Positions 1-9,427 of a stretch of 64,000 nucleotides of DNA are shown one piece after another. The stretch spans positions 27,121 through 91,120 of the forward strand of contig JBBQXY010000002.1 of NCBI GenBank assembly GCA_038209195.1. The letters are read 5' to 3'. The position numbers and the translations under genes are program-made. The notes under the pieces were generated by a model. That model searched no databases, was not told where the DNA came from, and worked only from the letters and a program-made list of their open reading frames with translations. This DNA is from JBBQXY01 sp038209195 (GTDB lineage Bacteria > Chloroflexota > Ktedonobacteria > Ktedonobacterales > Ktedonobacteraceae). How positions within the stretch are numbered: the first letter of the stretch is position 1; each line of letters starts with the position of its first letter.

Positions 1-752
1 TGCGCAATCTCGTCTTCATGATGGGGAAAAATATTATCGACACCGCCTGTGTGCATGTCAAACTGCTCGCCAAGGTACTTGATCGACATCGCACTACACT
101 CGATGTGCCAACCCGGAAATCCACGTCCCCATGGACTATCCCATGCCATCTCGCGCCCTGGTTCGGCGGACTTCCACAGCGGGAAGTCCTCTGGATTATG
201 GCGATCGGTATCTATCCCCTCGCGTACTCCTGCCAGCATGTTTTCAAGCTGATTGCCAGAGAGCTTCCCATAGCCAGGAAATCGTTTGATATCAAAATAG
301 ATAAAGCCATTGACCTCGTAGGCAATGCCCTTTGCCAGCAAGCCTTGAATAATCGTAATCATCTCTGGAATATGTTGTGTGGCGCGTGGAAAGATGTTCG
401 CGGGCAAAATGTTGAGCTTGGCTTCATCCTCGTGGAATGCTTCTGTATAAAATTGCGCGATCTCTAACGAGGTTTTCCCCTCTTTGCGCGCCTGCGCCAG
501 CATTTTATCCTCTCCGCGATCCACCACCTCCTGGCGCATATGCCCTACGTCGGTAATATTCTTGACATGCAGTACCTCGAAGCCGCGATACTCAAAGGTA
601 CGACGTATCCAGTCCGCCATCGTAAACGTGCGCAAATTGCCGATATGGATATAACGATACACGGTTGGGCCACACGAATACATGCTGATTTTGCCTGCTG
701 TAATAGGAATAATCTCTTCGATACACCTGGTCAACGTATTGTAAATTTTCAT
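1..752 (-). CDS. cysS: cysteinyl-tRNA synthetase, N-terminal part (runs off left edge)
   Basis: Charges tRNA-Cys with cysteine in the cytoplasm (class I aminoacyl-tRNA synthetase). The reverse strand reads MKIYNTLTRCIEEI, then MYSCGPTVYRYIHIGN, which contains the zinc-ligand Cys and the HIGN ATP-binding signature. Further on come GWHIECSAM and PHHEDEIA, the remaining zinc-site Cys/His/Glu residues. About 250 codons are present; the KMSKS loop and anticodon-binding region lie beyond position 1. The ATG at 752 is chosen because the protein aligns from its usual first residues there. The gene lies downstream of yqeY on the same strand, 256 bases away. Confidence 0.93.
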   Translation of the reverse strand, partial: MKIYNTLTRCIEEIIPITAGKISMYSCGPTVYRYIHIGNLRTFTMADWIRRTFEYRGFEVLHVKNITDVGHMRQEVVDRGEDKMLAQARKEGKTSLEIAQFYTEAFHEDEAKLNILPANIFPRATQHIPEMITIIQGLLAKGIAYEVNGFIYFDIKRFPGYGKLSGNQLENMLAGVREGIDTDRHNPEDFPLWKSAEPGREMAWDSPWGRGFPGWHIECSAMSIKYLGEQFDMHTGGVDNIFPHHEDEIA

Positions 753-1008
753 GGTTTCGTCTATGGCCCTTCCTGGTACTCGTGCAAAGAAGTCATCTAA
801 AATCAGCTATAGGAACATGCATTCAATTATAGTATGGTACGTGCGAATATCAGCCTTTGTCAAGAAGATACGTTATGCAACAACGCTTGGTTCATCGAAA
901 ATATTCCCTTCTATGACGCTTGCAATAATAAATAAAGGTAGCGCAAGAGGTCGGATGGTACCGTCCTCATTGAACTACCTTCTTTTACCTGCTGATGATT
1001 CCGGATAT

Positions 1009-1488
1009 TTATTGAGCCAGTTCGCGCACGATCTGTTGCACACGCCCACCATTGGCACGTCCCTTGGTCTCCTTGATGGCGAGCGGCATGACGCGTTTGA
1101 AATCTTTGCCATTTTGCGCAACCAGATCTGCGACGATAGCGCGTAGCTCGTCGTCGCTGAGATGCGAACCTTGTAGGTAGGTCTGCAAGATGGCCATTTC
1201 GCGCTGCTCTTTCTCTGCTAGTTCTGGTCGTCCACCTTGCTTGTAGAAGGGGATAGCCTGTTCTCGCTTCTTAATCTCTTGCTCCATGACATGCAAGCAA
1301 TCTGCCGCAGTCAAGGGTTGTCCAAAATCACGATTTTTGCGATCAGTACGCGCCACTTCCAGGTTGTGTATAGCACCAAGGGCCATGCGCAACGTATCCA
1401 GACGCACTTGGTCATGTGCGCGCTGGGCATCCTGGATGTCCTTACGTAGTTGTTGCTCTAAAGGGAATTCCTGTCGTGACTCTGCCAT
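1009..1488 (-). CDS. yqeY: YqeY family (GatB/YqeY domain) protein
   Basis: Predicted 159-residue soluble protein of the YqeY family, related to the tail domain of the GatB amidotransferase subunit and presumed to bind tRNA; its exact role is not established. Family hallmarks seen are LRKDIQDAQRAHDQVRLDTLRM at the N-terminus (shown in part), a central EIKKREQAIPFYKQGGR segment and a C-terminal helix pair with KGRANGGRVQQIVREL. The length is normal (about 150). An in-frame TTG lies two codons upstream at 1494, but the GGAG Shine-Dalgarno is 8 bases before ATG 1488 and only 2 before the TTG, so 1488 is preferred. Confidence 0.9.
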   Translation of the reverse strand: MAESRQEFPLEQQLRKDIQDAQRAHDQVRLDTLRMALGAIHNLEVARTDRKNRDFGQPLTAADCLHVMEQEIKKREQAIPFYKQGGRPELAEKEQREMAILQTYLQGSHLSDDELRAIVADLVAQNGKDFKRVMPLAIKETKGRANGGRVQQIVRELAQ

Positions 1489-1723
1489 AGTCAATACTCC
1501 TCACTTGCTCAAAACGTTTGCGATATGTCAAGTATACCACAAATAGCCAGAAAAATCACCTGGGAATCTATTACAAGTAAGCGACCACCGTAGGAAAAAG
1601 CTAAACATCCCAATAAGACAGACAAGTCGCGCAAAATGAGGTAAAATAGCTCTGGATATTTTCTCTTGCTGAAAGAACTATGAAAATGGATACCTTTAGT
1701 CATGTCCCTTTGGAAGGATAAGT

Positions 1724-3439
1724 ATGTCGCGCTTACAAAAAATATTGCAGCGTTTTCGCGTTGGACCATATGAAATAGCGGCCATCGCAATTATAGCCTT
1801 TACGATAGTATTTCGCATTATATTGATAGCTCTGGGCTGGCCCCAAACTGATAGCGACGAAGGCACCATGGGTCTAGCTGCTATGCACATTGCATTTCGT
1901 GGTGAGCATCCTGTGTTTCTCTATGGTCAGAACTATATGGGCATGATCGAGGCGTACGTGGGTGCCTTCCTCTTTCGCCTCTTTGGCGTCTCGCTCTTCA
2001 ATCTGCGCCTCGGTATGATTCTCTTGTTCACGCTCTTTCTTGTTAGCACCTATTGCCTGACAAGCTTGCTCTATAGCAAGAAGTTGGCCCTGGTCACGCT
2101 GGCTTTGTTGAGTGTGGGTGCGAGCAACGTACTCTTGCCGGAAATGCGTGCTGTTGGTGGAGCGGTAGAAACCCTTATCTTTGGCTCCATCCTGATGCTA
2201 CTCTCTTCGTGGCTGGCCTTCACCGCAGGTGGAGATGCTTTGCCGCGCAAGAGAAGACTCAGGTTGCTGGCATACGTTGGTTGGGGCTTAGCGACCGGAC
2301 TGGGTCTGTGGAGCCACTTGCTCGTGCTTCCTTTCGTCTTGACGAGTGGTCTGCTCTTGCTGCTATTTTGCCTGCGCGATCTACGTTCATGGGCACCAAT
2401 CTGCCTTTTCGTCGGCTTCGTGATCGGTGCCATGCCTTTAATCTACTACAACCTCACCGCACCCATTGCCCAGAACTCTCTCTCGGTCGCATTGAACATC
2501 CACAGCGCGAGTGACACGGGTCTATCGCTAGCCAAGGTTACCTTTGCTAAACAGCTCTCAGGGACACTTTTCTTTAGCATGCCAGAAGCTACCGGCATTA
2601 ATTCTCTTTGTCATTTAGAACGGTTGCCGCTTTTTGGTCCACGCAGCTCGCGTGATATCGTCTGTACCGTCGTGCAAGGGGGTTGGAGCGTAGGCTATCT
2701 CGTTCTCATGGGTATCGCTGTACTGATGGCCCTAGTTGCGCTTTGGAAACTGTGGCAACTGCACCACTCTGCCAAGCAGCAATGGGGCATCGAGGAGCGG
2801 CAAAGCACGATTCTTCACACGGCACGTCTACTCTTGCTCTGTGGTGCAGCCATGACGCTGGCCCTTTTTGTACTTAGCCCTTTAGCGGCGGAGAAGCCGT
2901 GGAGTACGCGCTATCTAGTTGGGCTGCTCATCGCTACACCAGCGATCATCTGGCCGCTCTGGAACGGTTTACGCGGCAGTAACATTGCCTCGCTCACACG
3001 ATGGTCACAAAAGGCCGCTGTGGTAATAAGAGGGGGCCTACTTCTCCTGATCGGCGCGACATTCCTGTTCGGCGCTATCGGCGATCTGAGCGAGATTCCT
3101 ACCGATCAAAGCCTTCTCCAGCAGGATAAGGTACTCACTCATGATTTGATACAGCATGGCATCAAGCATATCTCCGCGGGCTACTGGGTCTGTGACCGCC
3201 TGATCTTCGCCAGCCAGGAACAGATCATCTGTAATGTTGTGGAAACATATCTAGGCGAGGGCTTAAATCGCTATACGCCCTATATTGCTATCGTCAAAGC
3301 AGACCCTACCGCGCCGTATGTCTTTCCCCTCGGCTCCGATTTCGCTCTAGCTGCCGCCCACAATCCGTTGCTCAACAGTGCGCACTATCATACATTCGTC
3401 TTGGATGGGTATATTGTTTACCAACCTACGAGGGCATAG
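1724..3439 (+). CDS. polytopic membrane glycosyltransferase, GT-C fold (ArnT/PMT-like)
   Basis: 571-residue integral membrane protein with roughly ten to twelve hydrophobic helices. After the first helix there is a DSDEGTMGLAAMHI segment, the acidic first-loop motif expected of GT-C glycosyltransferases that use polyprenyl-phosphate sugars. A C-terminal extracytoplasmic region (after about residue 450) lacks helices and ends in a small folded domain, as in this family. The sugar and acceptor cannot be read from sequence. The gene stands alone, divergent from yqeY, with no glycan genes next to it. Class-level assignment is fairly sure; function in detail is not. Confidence 0.7.
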   Translation: MSRLQKILQRFRVGPYEIAAIAIIAFTIVFRIILIALGWPQTDSDEGTMGLAAMHIAFRGEHPVFLYGQNYMGMIEAYVGAFLFRLFGVSLFNLRLGMILLFTLFLVSTYCLTSLLYSKKLALVTLALLSVGASNVLLPEMRAVGGAVETLIFGSILMLLSSWLAFTAGGDALPRKRRLRLLAYVGWGLATGLGLWSHLLVLPFVLTSGLLLLLFCLRDLRSWAPICLFVGFVIGAMPLIYYNLTAPIAQNSLSVALNIHSASDTGLSLAKVTFAKQLSGTLFFSMPEATGINSLCHLERLPLFGPRSSRDIVCTVVQGGWSVGYLVLMGIAVLMALVALWKLWQLHHSAKQQWGIEERQSTILHTARLLLLCGAAMTLALFVLSPLAAEKPWSTRYLVGLLIATPAIIWPLWNGLRGSNIASLTRWSQKAAVVIRGGLLLLIGATFLFGAIGDLSEIPTDQSLLQQDKVLTHDLIQHGIKHISAGYWVCDRLIFASQEQIICNVVETYLGEGLNRYTPYIAIVKADPTAPYVFPLGSDFALAAAHNPLLNSAHYHTFVLDGYIVYQPTRA

Positions 3440-3446
3440 ATTCTTC

Positions 3447-3698
3447 TTATGAAGGGAACCAGCGCACACCATCCGGTACTACTGAATTGAGCCAGCCGCC
3501 GAAGACAGCCAGGCTCGGCTCAAGCGTGGTTGAATCCTCAAATTCCGCCGTCGGCATACTGCGTTTGATGCGTTCCAAGAACAGGGACTGCTCAATCGGG
3601 CCGAGCGACTGGCTGAACTCCAGCAGTTTGTGTGCCAACGATCCAATTTCCTGTTCACTGGCCAGTAAATATTGCGGCCCCTTATGCTGCTCTGTCAT
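3447..3698 (-). CDS. small protein of unknown function (83 aa)
   Basis: A predicted 83-residue soluble protein beginning MTEQHKGPQYLL. An AAGGAG ribosome site 7 bases upstream fixes the start at 3698 rather than at the upstream in-frame codon near 3752. It is helical and acidic in the middle (EQEIGSLAHKLLEFSQSLGP), with a Trp-rich end. I do not recognise the family. It is convergent with the glycosyltransferase gene (7-base gap) and lies upstream of nothing on its own strand. Codon-like base pattern and a good ribosome site make it a likely real gene. Confidence 0.6.
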   Translation of the reverse strand: MTEQHKGPQYLLASEQEIGSLAHKLLEFSQSLGPIEQSLFLERIKRSMPTAEFEDSTTLEPSLAVFGGWLNSVVPDGVRWFPS

Positions 3699-3856
3699 GC
3701 AAAAACTCCTTATTGGACAACGATAACTTCGGGTATTTTCGATAAATATCAATAGGTCATTTTTCTGGTTTGGGTGGAGTTGTTTTTTCTCTCCTTCACG
3801 GTGCTAGTACAATCATAACACAAAAATTGCTGTTGCCCAACAAGAAGATGGTATTT

Positions 3857-4003
3857 CAGACGTTTGGAGAAAAGACTGCTCGTGAGTGGACTGACGTGAT
3901 GTCCTGGGTGTCATCCTGAGCGCGAGCGAAGGATCTCTGCGCCCGTTGAGCCAGATCCTTCACTGCGCTCAGGATGACTGGCCTTCTCTCCAAATGTCTG
4001 ATA
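3857..4003. repeat. MITE-like element with terminal inverted repeats and an internal GATCC-type REP pair
   Basis: The left end (CAGACGTTTGGAGAAAAG at 3857) is repeated in inverted, slightly diverged form at the right end (TTCTCTCCAAATGTCTG, ending about 4003). Inside lies an inverted pair (TCATCCTGAGCGCGAGCGAAGGATC / GATCCTTCACTGCGCTCAGGATGA, each shown to 20 bases elsewhere) of the widespread FAALRMT-type repeat. The left-end sequence plus about 25 following bases recurs at 15163 beside another REP pair. About 146 bases long with no coding capacity; GTATTT occurs on both flanks and may be a target duplication. Confidence 0.5.
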
Positions 4004-4075
4004 GTATTTCAAGGTAGCAGTAGGGGATTGCTTCTAATTATGTATAGCACGGCTCTATGAGCCGCTTCCTAATAG

Positions 4076-4144
4076 AGATAAGCCAAATGGGAATGGAACA
4101 GGCGACCGCAACGGTCGCCTGTTCCATTCCCATTTGGCTTATCT
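4076..4144. terminator. long perfect hairpin (33-bp stem, 3-base loop)
   Basis: Arms 4076-4108 and 4112-4144 are exactly complementary around the loop CAA. It lies 49 bases beyond the stop codon of the WXG100 gene, with no U-tract. Probably a transcription terminator or 3'-end protecting structure, one of several equally long palindromes at gene ends in this window. Confidence 0.65.
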
Positions 4145-4192
4145 TGATGAGTATTCGCGACCGAGGGGGAAAGAGTCGCATTAAGAACAGAA

Positions 4193-4465
4193 CTAGGACT
4201 GATCAACCTGCTCGAAGCGGGTGGCAGTGTCTTGCAGGTGACGACCAATATCTTCACCGGCTTGTACGATGCGCTGCGTGGCTGAACGCCATTCCTGATA
4301 CAACTGCTCGTACTTCTGTCGGCTGACGCCCTGCCAGTCGCCCTCAAGCTCGTTGGTGTGGCCCTGGATTTGTGGCTCGATCTGATTGTTGATCTGGTCA
4401 TTGAGTTGGACGAAAACCTGTCCCAAATTGCGCATGAGGTCGGTATTTACGTGAATTGTGCCCAT
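4193..4465 (-). CDS. WXG100 family protein (ESAT-6-like)
   Basis: A 90-residue helical hairpin protein with the turn motif D-W-Q-G at about residues 44-47 and a long second helix (KYEQLYQEWRSATQRIV). These are the length and motif of WXG100 proteins, which are usually secreted as dimers by ESX/type VII systems. A perfect AAGGAG ribosome site precedes ATG 4465. No EccC/EssC ATPase or partner toxin lies nearby, so it is an orphan in this window. Secretion is inferred from the family, not shown. It is followed by the palindrome at 4076. Confidence 0.85.
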   Translation of the reverse strand: MGTIHVNTDLMRNLGQVFVQLNDQINNQIEPQIQGHTNELEGDWQGVSRQKYEQLYQEWRSATQRIVQAGEDIGRHLQDTATRFEQVDQS

Positions 4466-4906
4466 TGTGAAACTCCTTGTATGTCAAATCATTAGAAATT
4501 TTAGAGGTTCCATTTGCCCCTATTTTGATGAGTAGCAACACTACAACGTGTGAAGAAATATTATCGCGTCCTAAGATTCTCTACTCATTTGCAGCATAAA
4601 CAGGAGGTGAACACAGAAATTTGGATGTATCAATAGCACATTGAGAGAACTCTCTCCCAACTTGACAACAGATGTCAGCAATTCCATGGTAGAATGATAG
4701 GGAAGAACAAGAGGAAACCTACTGTTTCGCCATCAAATGGCCCATAGCCACATGCCTAAAATCACCGATCCGATCCAAAGGCCGCACGAGCTACCACCTT
4801 GCCAGGAGTAGACAGACCGTAGTAGAATATATGTGCTAACCAAATCGTACTGAGAGAGATACCAGTAATCCACACAGGCCAAAAGACAGAAAGGCGGACA
4901 TGTCGT
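4466..4906. other. 441-base intergenic region, promoter side of WXG100 and the ABC exporter
   Basis: No convincing gene. The two flanking genes diverge, so both promoters should lie here. An extended -10 (TGGTAGAAT, near 4687-4695) faces the ABC genes, but the TTGACA near 4661 is about 22 bases away, too far for a standard promoter. An open minus-strand frame with hydrophobic content covers about 4762-4956; it overlaps the exporter start and is not called. Confidence 0.4.
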
Positions 4907-6721
4907 ATGTCTGTCGGAGGTGTTTGCTTGTCTAACAGAGAATTTACCGTCATCAACGAATATCACTATAACCACAGCAGTCCTATTCGTTGGATACTTT
5001 CGCATGTTTTGCGCTACAAACGCTTTATTGCCAGCTTTGCCTTAGCCTCATTGATTACAAATTCCTTCTATGCAACCGTTCCAATCCTTACGGGGGCAGC
5101 ATTCACCGCCGTGCTGCAAGGGAAGACGGGCCAGGGTCAGTTGATTCGTATTGTACTGCTCATCCTCACTGTCGTGCTCGTTGGAGGAGTCGTGGATTTG
5201 ACCGCCCGTCTCTCATCTGAGATTCTGGGCAAACGCCTCGCAACCGATGCCCGCGCTGAACTCTACGCCAACTTGCTGGGCAAAAGCCAGACGTTCCACA
5301 ATCGCCAGCGTGTGGGCGATATTATGGCCCGTGCGGCCAATGATATGAAGCAACTCAGCGACATGATTGTGCCAGGGGTAGATTCTGTCTTTGACTCGTT
5401 TACCAGCCTCGCTGTGACGCTCGTCTTTATTGGACTCCTCAGTCCTCAATTGCTGTTGACTCCGTTACTCTATACCGCCGTTTTTCTCGTGGCCTTGCGC
5501 TTTTACTCGCGTCAACTGGAACCTGTGTCCAATCGACTGCGTGACCAATTCGGCAAGATGAATGCTGTACTGACCGAGACGGTAGCTGGTATCGAGGTAG
5601 TGAAGGCCACGGCTCAAGAGAAACAGGAACAGGAGAAATTTGCCAGCAGTGCCAAACGCTATCGCGATTACTTCATACAAAATGGTGAGGTTCAGGCGCG
5701 CTATCTGCCAACGCTCTTACTGGTTGTCGCCTTGACTGGTGCTTTTCTGCACGCCCTCTTTCTGGTCGTGCATAACCAGCTTTCCGTGGGCAACTTGGTG
5801 GCCTACATGGGTCTGATGGGTATACTGCGCTTCCCCACCTCTATCTCGATCTGGTCACTCAACCTGGTGCAATTGGGTATCGCTGGTGCGGGTCGCATCC
5901 TCAACATCCTGCAAGAGGAAACGGAACTCGACGAGAACGAAGAGGGCTACAGTGGTGAGATGCGCGGCGACATCGTCTTTGACAACGTCACGTTCAGCTA
6001 CGGCAATACGCCCGTGTTGAAAAACATCTCCTTCCATGCCAAAGCGGGACAAACCATCGCTATTGTCGGACAGACCGGTGCTGGGAAAAGCACACTCACC
6101 AAGCTCGTGAACCGTATTTACGATGTCGACGCGGGACGTGTGCTGATTGATGGCATCGATGTACACGACTGGAGTATGGATGCCTTGCGTTCGCAGGTCT
6201 CCACCATCGAACAAGATATCTTCCTCTTTTCGCGCTCTCTCAGAGAGAATATCGCCTATGGACTCGGTCAGAAAGCGGACAGTGCGGCGATTGAACAGGC
6301 CGCGCACGATGCTCAGGCCCACGATTTCATCTTGCAGTTCAAAGATGGCTATGAGACGGTCATTGGAGAGCGCGGCGTCACCCTCTCCGGTGGTCAACGG
6401 CAGCGCATTGCCATCGCCCGTGCGCTCCTCACTGACCCACGCATTCTTATCCTGGATGACTCGACAAGCGCCATCGACAGCGCGACCGAGGATGAAATTC
6501 AGAAAGCCATCCGCCGCCTGTTGCAGGGACGCACCACACTGCTCATCACCCATCGCCTTTCACAGATACGGTGGGCCGATTCCATTCTGGTCTTGAAGCG
6601 CGGAGAGCTGATCGACCAGGGTACACACGAAGAACTGCTGCACCGCTGTGATGTGTATCGGCGCATCTTCACCCACTATGAACCAGCTACTTCCATTGCC
6701 TCCACTGGCAGTGAGCAATAG
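4907..6721 (+). CDS. ABC exporter, half-transporter with degenerate ATPase site
   Basis: 604 residues: six-helix membrane domain (about 30-320) then a nucleotide-binding domain. Walker A is GQTGAGKST (about 389), the signature is the canonical LSGGQRQ, and Walker B reads ILILDDST, so the catalytic Glu is replaced by Asp. The next gene, 27 bases downstream, has the opposite pattern (non-canonical signature, normal Glu). The pair therefore fits a heterodimeric type IV exporter with one active and one degenerate site, as in TM287/288 or TmrAB. Substrate unknown (drug, lipid or peptide). Start ATG 4907 has only a weak ribosome site; a later start is possible. Confidence 0.9.
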   Translation: MSVGGVCLSNREFTVINEYHYNHSSPIRWILSHVLRYKRFIASFALASLITNSFYATVPILTGAAFTAVLQGKTGQGQLIRIVLLILTVVLVGGVVDLTARLSSEILGKRLATDARAELYANLLGKSQTFHNRQRVGDIMARAANDMKQLSDMIVPGVDSVFDSFTSLAVTLVFIGLLSPQLLLTPLLYTAVFLVALRFYSRQLEPVSNRLRDQFGKMNAVLTETVAGIEVVKATAQEKQEQEKFASSAKRYRDYFIQNGEVQARYLPTLLLVVALTGAFLHALFLVVHNQLSVGNLVAYMGLMGILRFPTSISIWSLNLVQLGIAGAGRILNILQEETELDENEEGYSGEMRGDIVFDNVTFSYGNTPVLKNISFHAKAGQTIAIVGQTGAGKSTLTKLVNRIYDVDAGRVLIDGIDVHDWSMDALRSQVSTIEQDIFLFSRSLRENIAYGLGQKADSAAIEQAAHDAQAHDFILQFKDGYETVIGERGVTLSGGQRQRIAIARALLTDPRILILDDSTSAIDSATEDEIQKAIRRLLQGRTTLLITHRLSQIRWADSILVLKRGELIDQGTHEELLHRCDVYRRIFTHYEPATSIASTGSEQ

Positions 6722-6748
6722 CACTCATGAGAAGGAGAACAATACCCC

Positions 6749-8581
6749 ATGGGTTTCATTATGGATGGCCTCGATGCCGAAACATATGATCGCAGCTATG
6801 ATGATCGCCAGTTGGTCGCTCGTATTATTCGCTACTTTCGACCGCAATTGACGGTTATGCTCTTCGTCGCGGTCCTCGTCGTGCTAAACTCGCTGATGGA
6901 TACCGCTTTCCCCATCTTAATTGCCCATAGCCTGGATACGCTAGCTGCCGCCCAGACCGTCCAGACCATTAGTTTGCTGGTGGGCACCATCCTGGTAACA
7001 GGGGTGCTTTCGTGGATATTCAACTTCTTGCGCCAACGCAATACCGCCCGTGCCGTGGGTAATGTCGTGCTGAATCTACAACAAGACGCGTTCGCCGCCA
7101 TCGTCGCCCGCGACATGTCCTTTTATGACGAGTATCCTTCCGGTAAGATTGTAAGCCGAGTAACATCGGACACCGAGAATTTCGCGACAGTCGTCACACT
7201 TACGCTGAACCTGCTGAGCCAATTATTGCTGTTCTTCCTGATCGCCGCCGTCCTGTTCTATATCAACGCACGACTAGCTCTATTGGCACTGACCATCACG
7301 CCCGCCATCGTAGTCATCGCGCTGGGTTTCCGCTGGATTGCGCGCCGTGCCACACAACGTTCGCAACGCTCCCTGGCTCGAGTCAATGCCAACGTGCAAG
7401 AGGCCATTAGCGGTATCACCGTTGCCAAGAACTTTCGCCAAGAACAGAATATGTACGACGCGTTCAAGAAGGTCAATGAGCAGTCGTACCATGTCAATGT
7501 GCGTTCAGGCTTTGTCTACAACGGCGTCTTCCCGCTGCTCTTCCTCGTGGCTAACATCGGCACCACCATCGTAGTCTACTTTGGCGGCCTCAACGTGCTC
7601 GATCACAGCATTACCGCCGGCGACTGGTTCCTCTTCGTACAGAGTATTGGTATCCTCTGGTTTCCACTGACGAGTATTGCCTCCTTCTGGAGCCAGTTTC
7701 AACTGGGGCTTTCCGCCAGTGAACGTGTCTTTGCCTTGATCGACGCGGAACCGCGTGTGCAACAAATCGATAATCAAGCGGTACCACACTTAGCGGGACG
7801 CATCGAATTCAAAGATATGTTTTTCCAGTACACCGAGCAGCAGACCGTCCTCGCTGGCTTCAATCTAACGATCAAGGCTGGCGAAACTATCGCGCTGGTG
7901 GGTCACACTGGCGCAGGGAAATCGAGCCTGGGGCGGCTGGTAGCTCGTTTCTACGAGTTTCAAGGAGGGCAGTTATTGATTGATGGACACGATATCCGCA
8001 CCTTTGATCTGAGTGCCTATCACCGTCAATTGGGCATTGTGCCACAGTCACCTTTCCTCTTCTCCGGTACAGTAGCCGACAACATTCGCTATGCCCATCC
8101 AGCCGCGAGTGATGAAGAGGTGGCAGCCGTGGCACAGCGCATCGGCTATGGCGATTGGTTAGAGGCGTTGCCTGATGGGCTGCAAACTGAGGTTGGCGAA
8201 GAAGGGAAAGCGTTGTCAATGGGCCAAAGACAACTGGTCGCGCTGGCAAGGGTGCTACTGCAAGACCCATCCATTATCATCCTGGACGAGGCCACTGCTA
8301 GTGTTGACCCTTTGACCGAGGCGCAAATTCAAGAAGGGTTGGACTTGGTGCTGCAAGATCGCACCGCCATTCTGATCGCCCACCGTCTCTCGACTATTCG
8401 CCATGCCGACCGCATCATCGTCCTGGATCGTGGAAAAACCGTTGAAGAGGGCAGCCACGATGCCTTAATGGTGCAAGGTGGACATTACGCTCATCTCTAC
8501 AACACCTACTTTCGCCATCAATCGCCCGACTATCAGCCCGGTCAGGGATTCGTCCCGGTCCGTATCGCTTTAGCCGAATAA
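6749..8581 (+). CDS. ABC exporter, partner half-transporter with catalytic Glu
   Basis: 610 residues, membrane domain followed by an ATPase domain: Walker A GHTGAGKSS (about 386), signature LSMGQRQ in place of LSGGQ, and Walker B IIILDEATASVD with the catalytic Glu. Together with the upstream gene it should form a heterodimer. The competent site combines this Walker A/B with the neighbour's LSGGQ; the degenerate one combines the neighbour's DD Walker B with this SMGQ. AAGGAG lies 11 bases before ATG 6749. Same operon as the preceding gene. Confidence 0.92.
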   Translation: MGFIMDGLDAETYDRSYDDRQLVARIIRYFRPQLTVMLFVAVLVVLNSLMDTAFPILIAHSLDTLAAAQTVQTISLLVGTILVTGVLSWIFNFLRQRNTARAVGNVVLNLQQDAFAAIVARDMSFYDEYPSGKIVSRVTSDTENFATVVTLTLNLLSQLLLFFLIAAVLFYINARLALLALTITPAIVVIALGFRWIARRATQRSQRSLARVNANVQEAISGITVAKNFRQEQNMYDAFKKVNEQSYHVNVRSGFVYNGVFPLLFLVANIGTTIVVYFGGLNVLDHSITAGDWFLFVQSIGILWFPLTSIASFWSQFQLGLSASERVFALIDAEPRVQQIDNQAVPHLAGRIEFKDMFFQYTEQQTVLAGFNLTIKAGETIALVGHTGAGKSSLGRLVARFYEFQGGQLLIDGHDIRTFDLSAYHRQLGIVPQSPFLFSGTVADNIRYAHPAASDEEVAAVAQRIGYGDWLEALPDGLQTEVGEEGKALSMGQRQLVALARVLLQDPSIIILDEATASVDPLTEAQIQEGLDLVLQDRTAILIAHRLSTIRHADRIIVLDRGKTVEEGSHDALMVQGGHYAHLYNTYFRHQSPDYQPGQGFVPVRIALAE

Positions 8582-8600
8582 TTCCTATGCTCGTTGACTC

Positions 8601-8629
8601 TTGACAACTCACCTTTGCTGTCCTACACT
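8601..8629 (+). promoter_or_regulatory. sigma-A-type promoter of cysE
   Basis: TTGACA at 8601-8606, a 17-base spacer and TACACT at 8624-8629, followed by about 55 bases of leader before the cysE start. Consensus -35, five of six -10 matches and ideal spacing. Confidence 0.7.
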
Positions 8630-8689
8630 CCAAAGAGAACGCGTTAGTATTTGCCTTGGCAGGTGAGAGGAAAAAGGAAAGCAAGCTCC

Positions 8690-9427
8690 ATGTCACAACG
8701 TATTACAGAAGAAGCCGACAACACCGAGCATTCGCACACGACCGAAGCCGATTTTGCCCAATTGCCACAACTCCCACCAGGTGTATTTATCCCCGCGCCC
8801 AGTGCTACGCCACGGCGAAAAACGCGCTGGCCCGATGCCATCGACGTCATTTTCGAGAAAGACCCGGCCTGCCGTAATATCTTCGAGGCACTCCTCTATC
8901 AGAGCCTGTGGGCCATCTTCTACCACCGCATCGCCCACGCACTCTATACAGCGCACATTCCCTTCTTGCCACGCTTCATCTCCCAATTCGCCCGTCTGAT
9001 GACCAGCGGCATCGAAATTCATCCGGGAGCACAGATTGGCAAACGGTTCTTTATCGACCACGGTGCCGGTATCGTCATCGGCGAAACCGCCGTCATTGGC
9101 GATAATGTCATGCTGTATCACCAAGTTACGCTGGGGGCAACAGGATGGTGGCGGCGCGGCCCCAGTCGCCTTCAGAAACGCCATCCCACCATTGAGAGCG
9201 ATGTAACCATCGGCGTGGGAGCGGCAATCCTTGGCCCTATCACCATCGGTCGAGGTAGCAAGATTGGTGCAATGGCGCTGGTACTGGAATCGGTACCCCC
9301 CAATTCTGTGGTCGCCTCAAAACCTGCCGAATTGCTGGTCAAGAGCGGCGAGATGCTCGAAAAGCACGAGGAACTCACGCAGGGCTGGAATGGCAAAGAC
9401 CCATGGGAAATGGATTATCAGATTTAG
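8690..9427 (+). CDS. cysE: serine O-acetyltransferase
   Basis: Makes O-acetyl-L-serine from serine and acetyl-CoA, the committed step of cysteine synthesis. The protein (245 residues from ATG 8690) has the helical N-terminal domain and then a left-handed beta-helix of hexapeptide repeats. DHGAGIVIGETAVIGD, VTLGATG and RHPTI are present (the last read as KRHPTI), with the active-site His/Asp of the family. A TTG at 8651 opens the same frame, but the ATG at 8690 better matches family length. It has its own promoter and is convergent with the nucleoside hydrolase, whose stop codon it overlaps by four bases. Feedback residues at the C-terminus were not assessed. Confidence 0.93.
   Translation: MSQRITEEADNTEHSHTTEADFAQLPQLPPGVFIPAPSATPRRKTRWPDAIDVIFEKDPACRNIFEALLYQSLWAIFYHRIAHALYTAHIPFLPRFISQFARLMTSGIEIHPGAQIGKRFFIDHGAGIVIGETAVIGDNVMLYHQVTLGATGWWRRGPSRLQKRHPTIESDVTIGVGAAILGPITIGRGSKIGAMALVLESVPPNSVVASKPAELLVKSGEMLEKHEELTQGWNGKDPWEMDYQI

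Noticed and set aside
4733..5005. Minus-strand frames with hydrophobic translation under the ABC exporter start
   Set aside because: They overlap the well-supported exporter N-terminus and lack ribosome sites; could be a membrane-gene fragment but support is too thin.
5855..6553. 232-codon minus-strand frame inside the first ABC gene
   Set aside because: Shadow of the ATPase domain in the opposite strand; no independent support.
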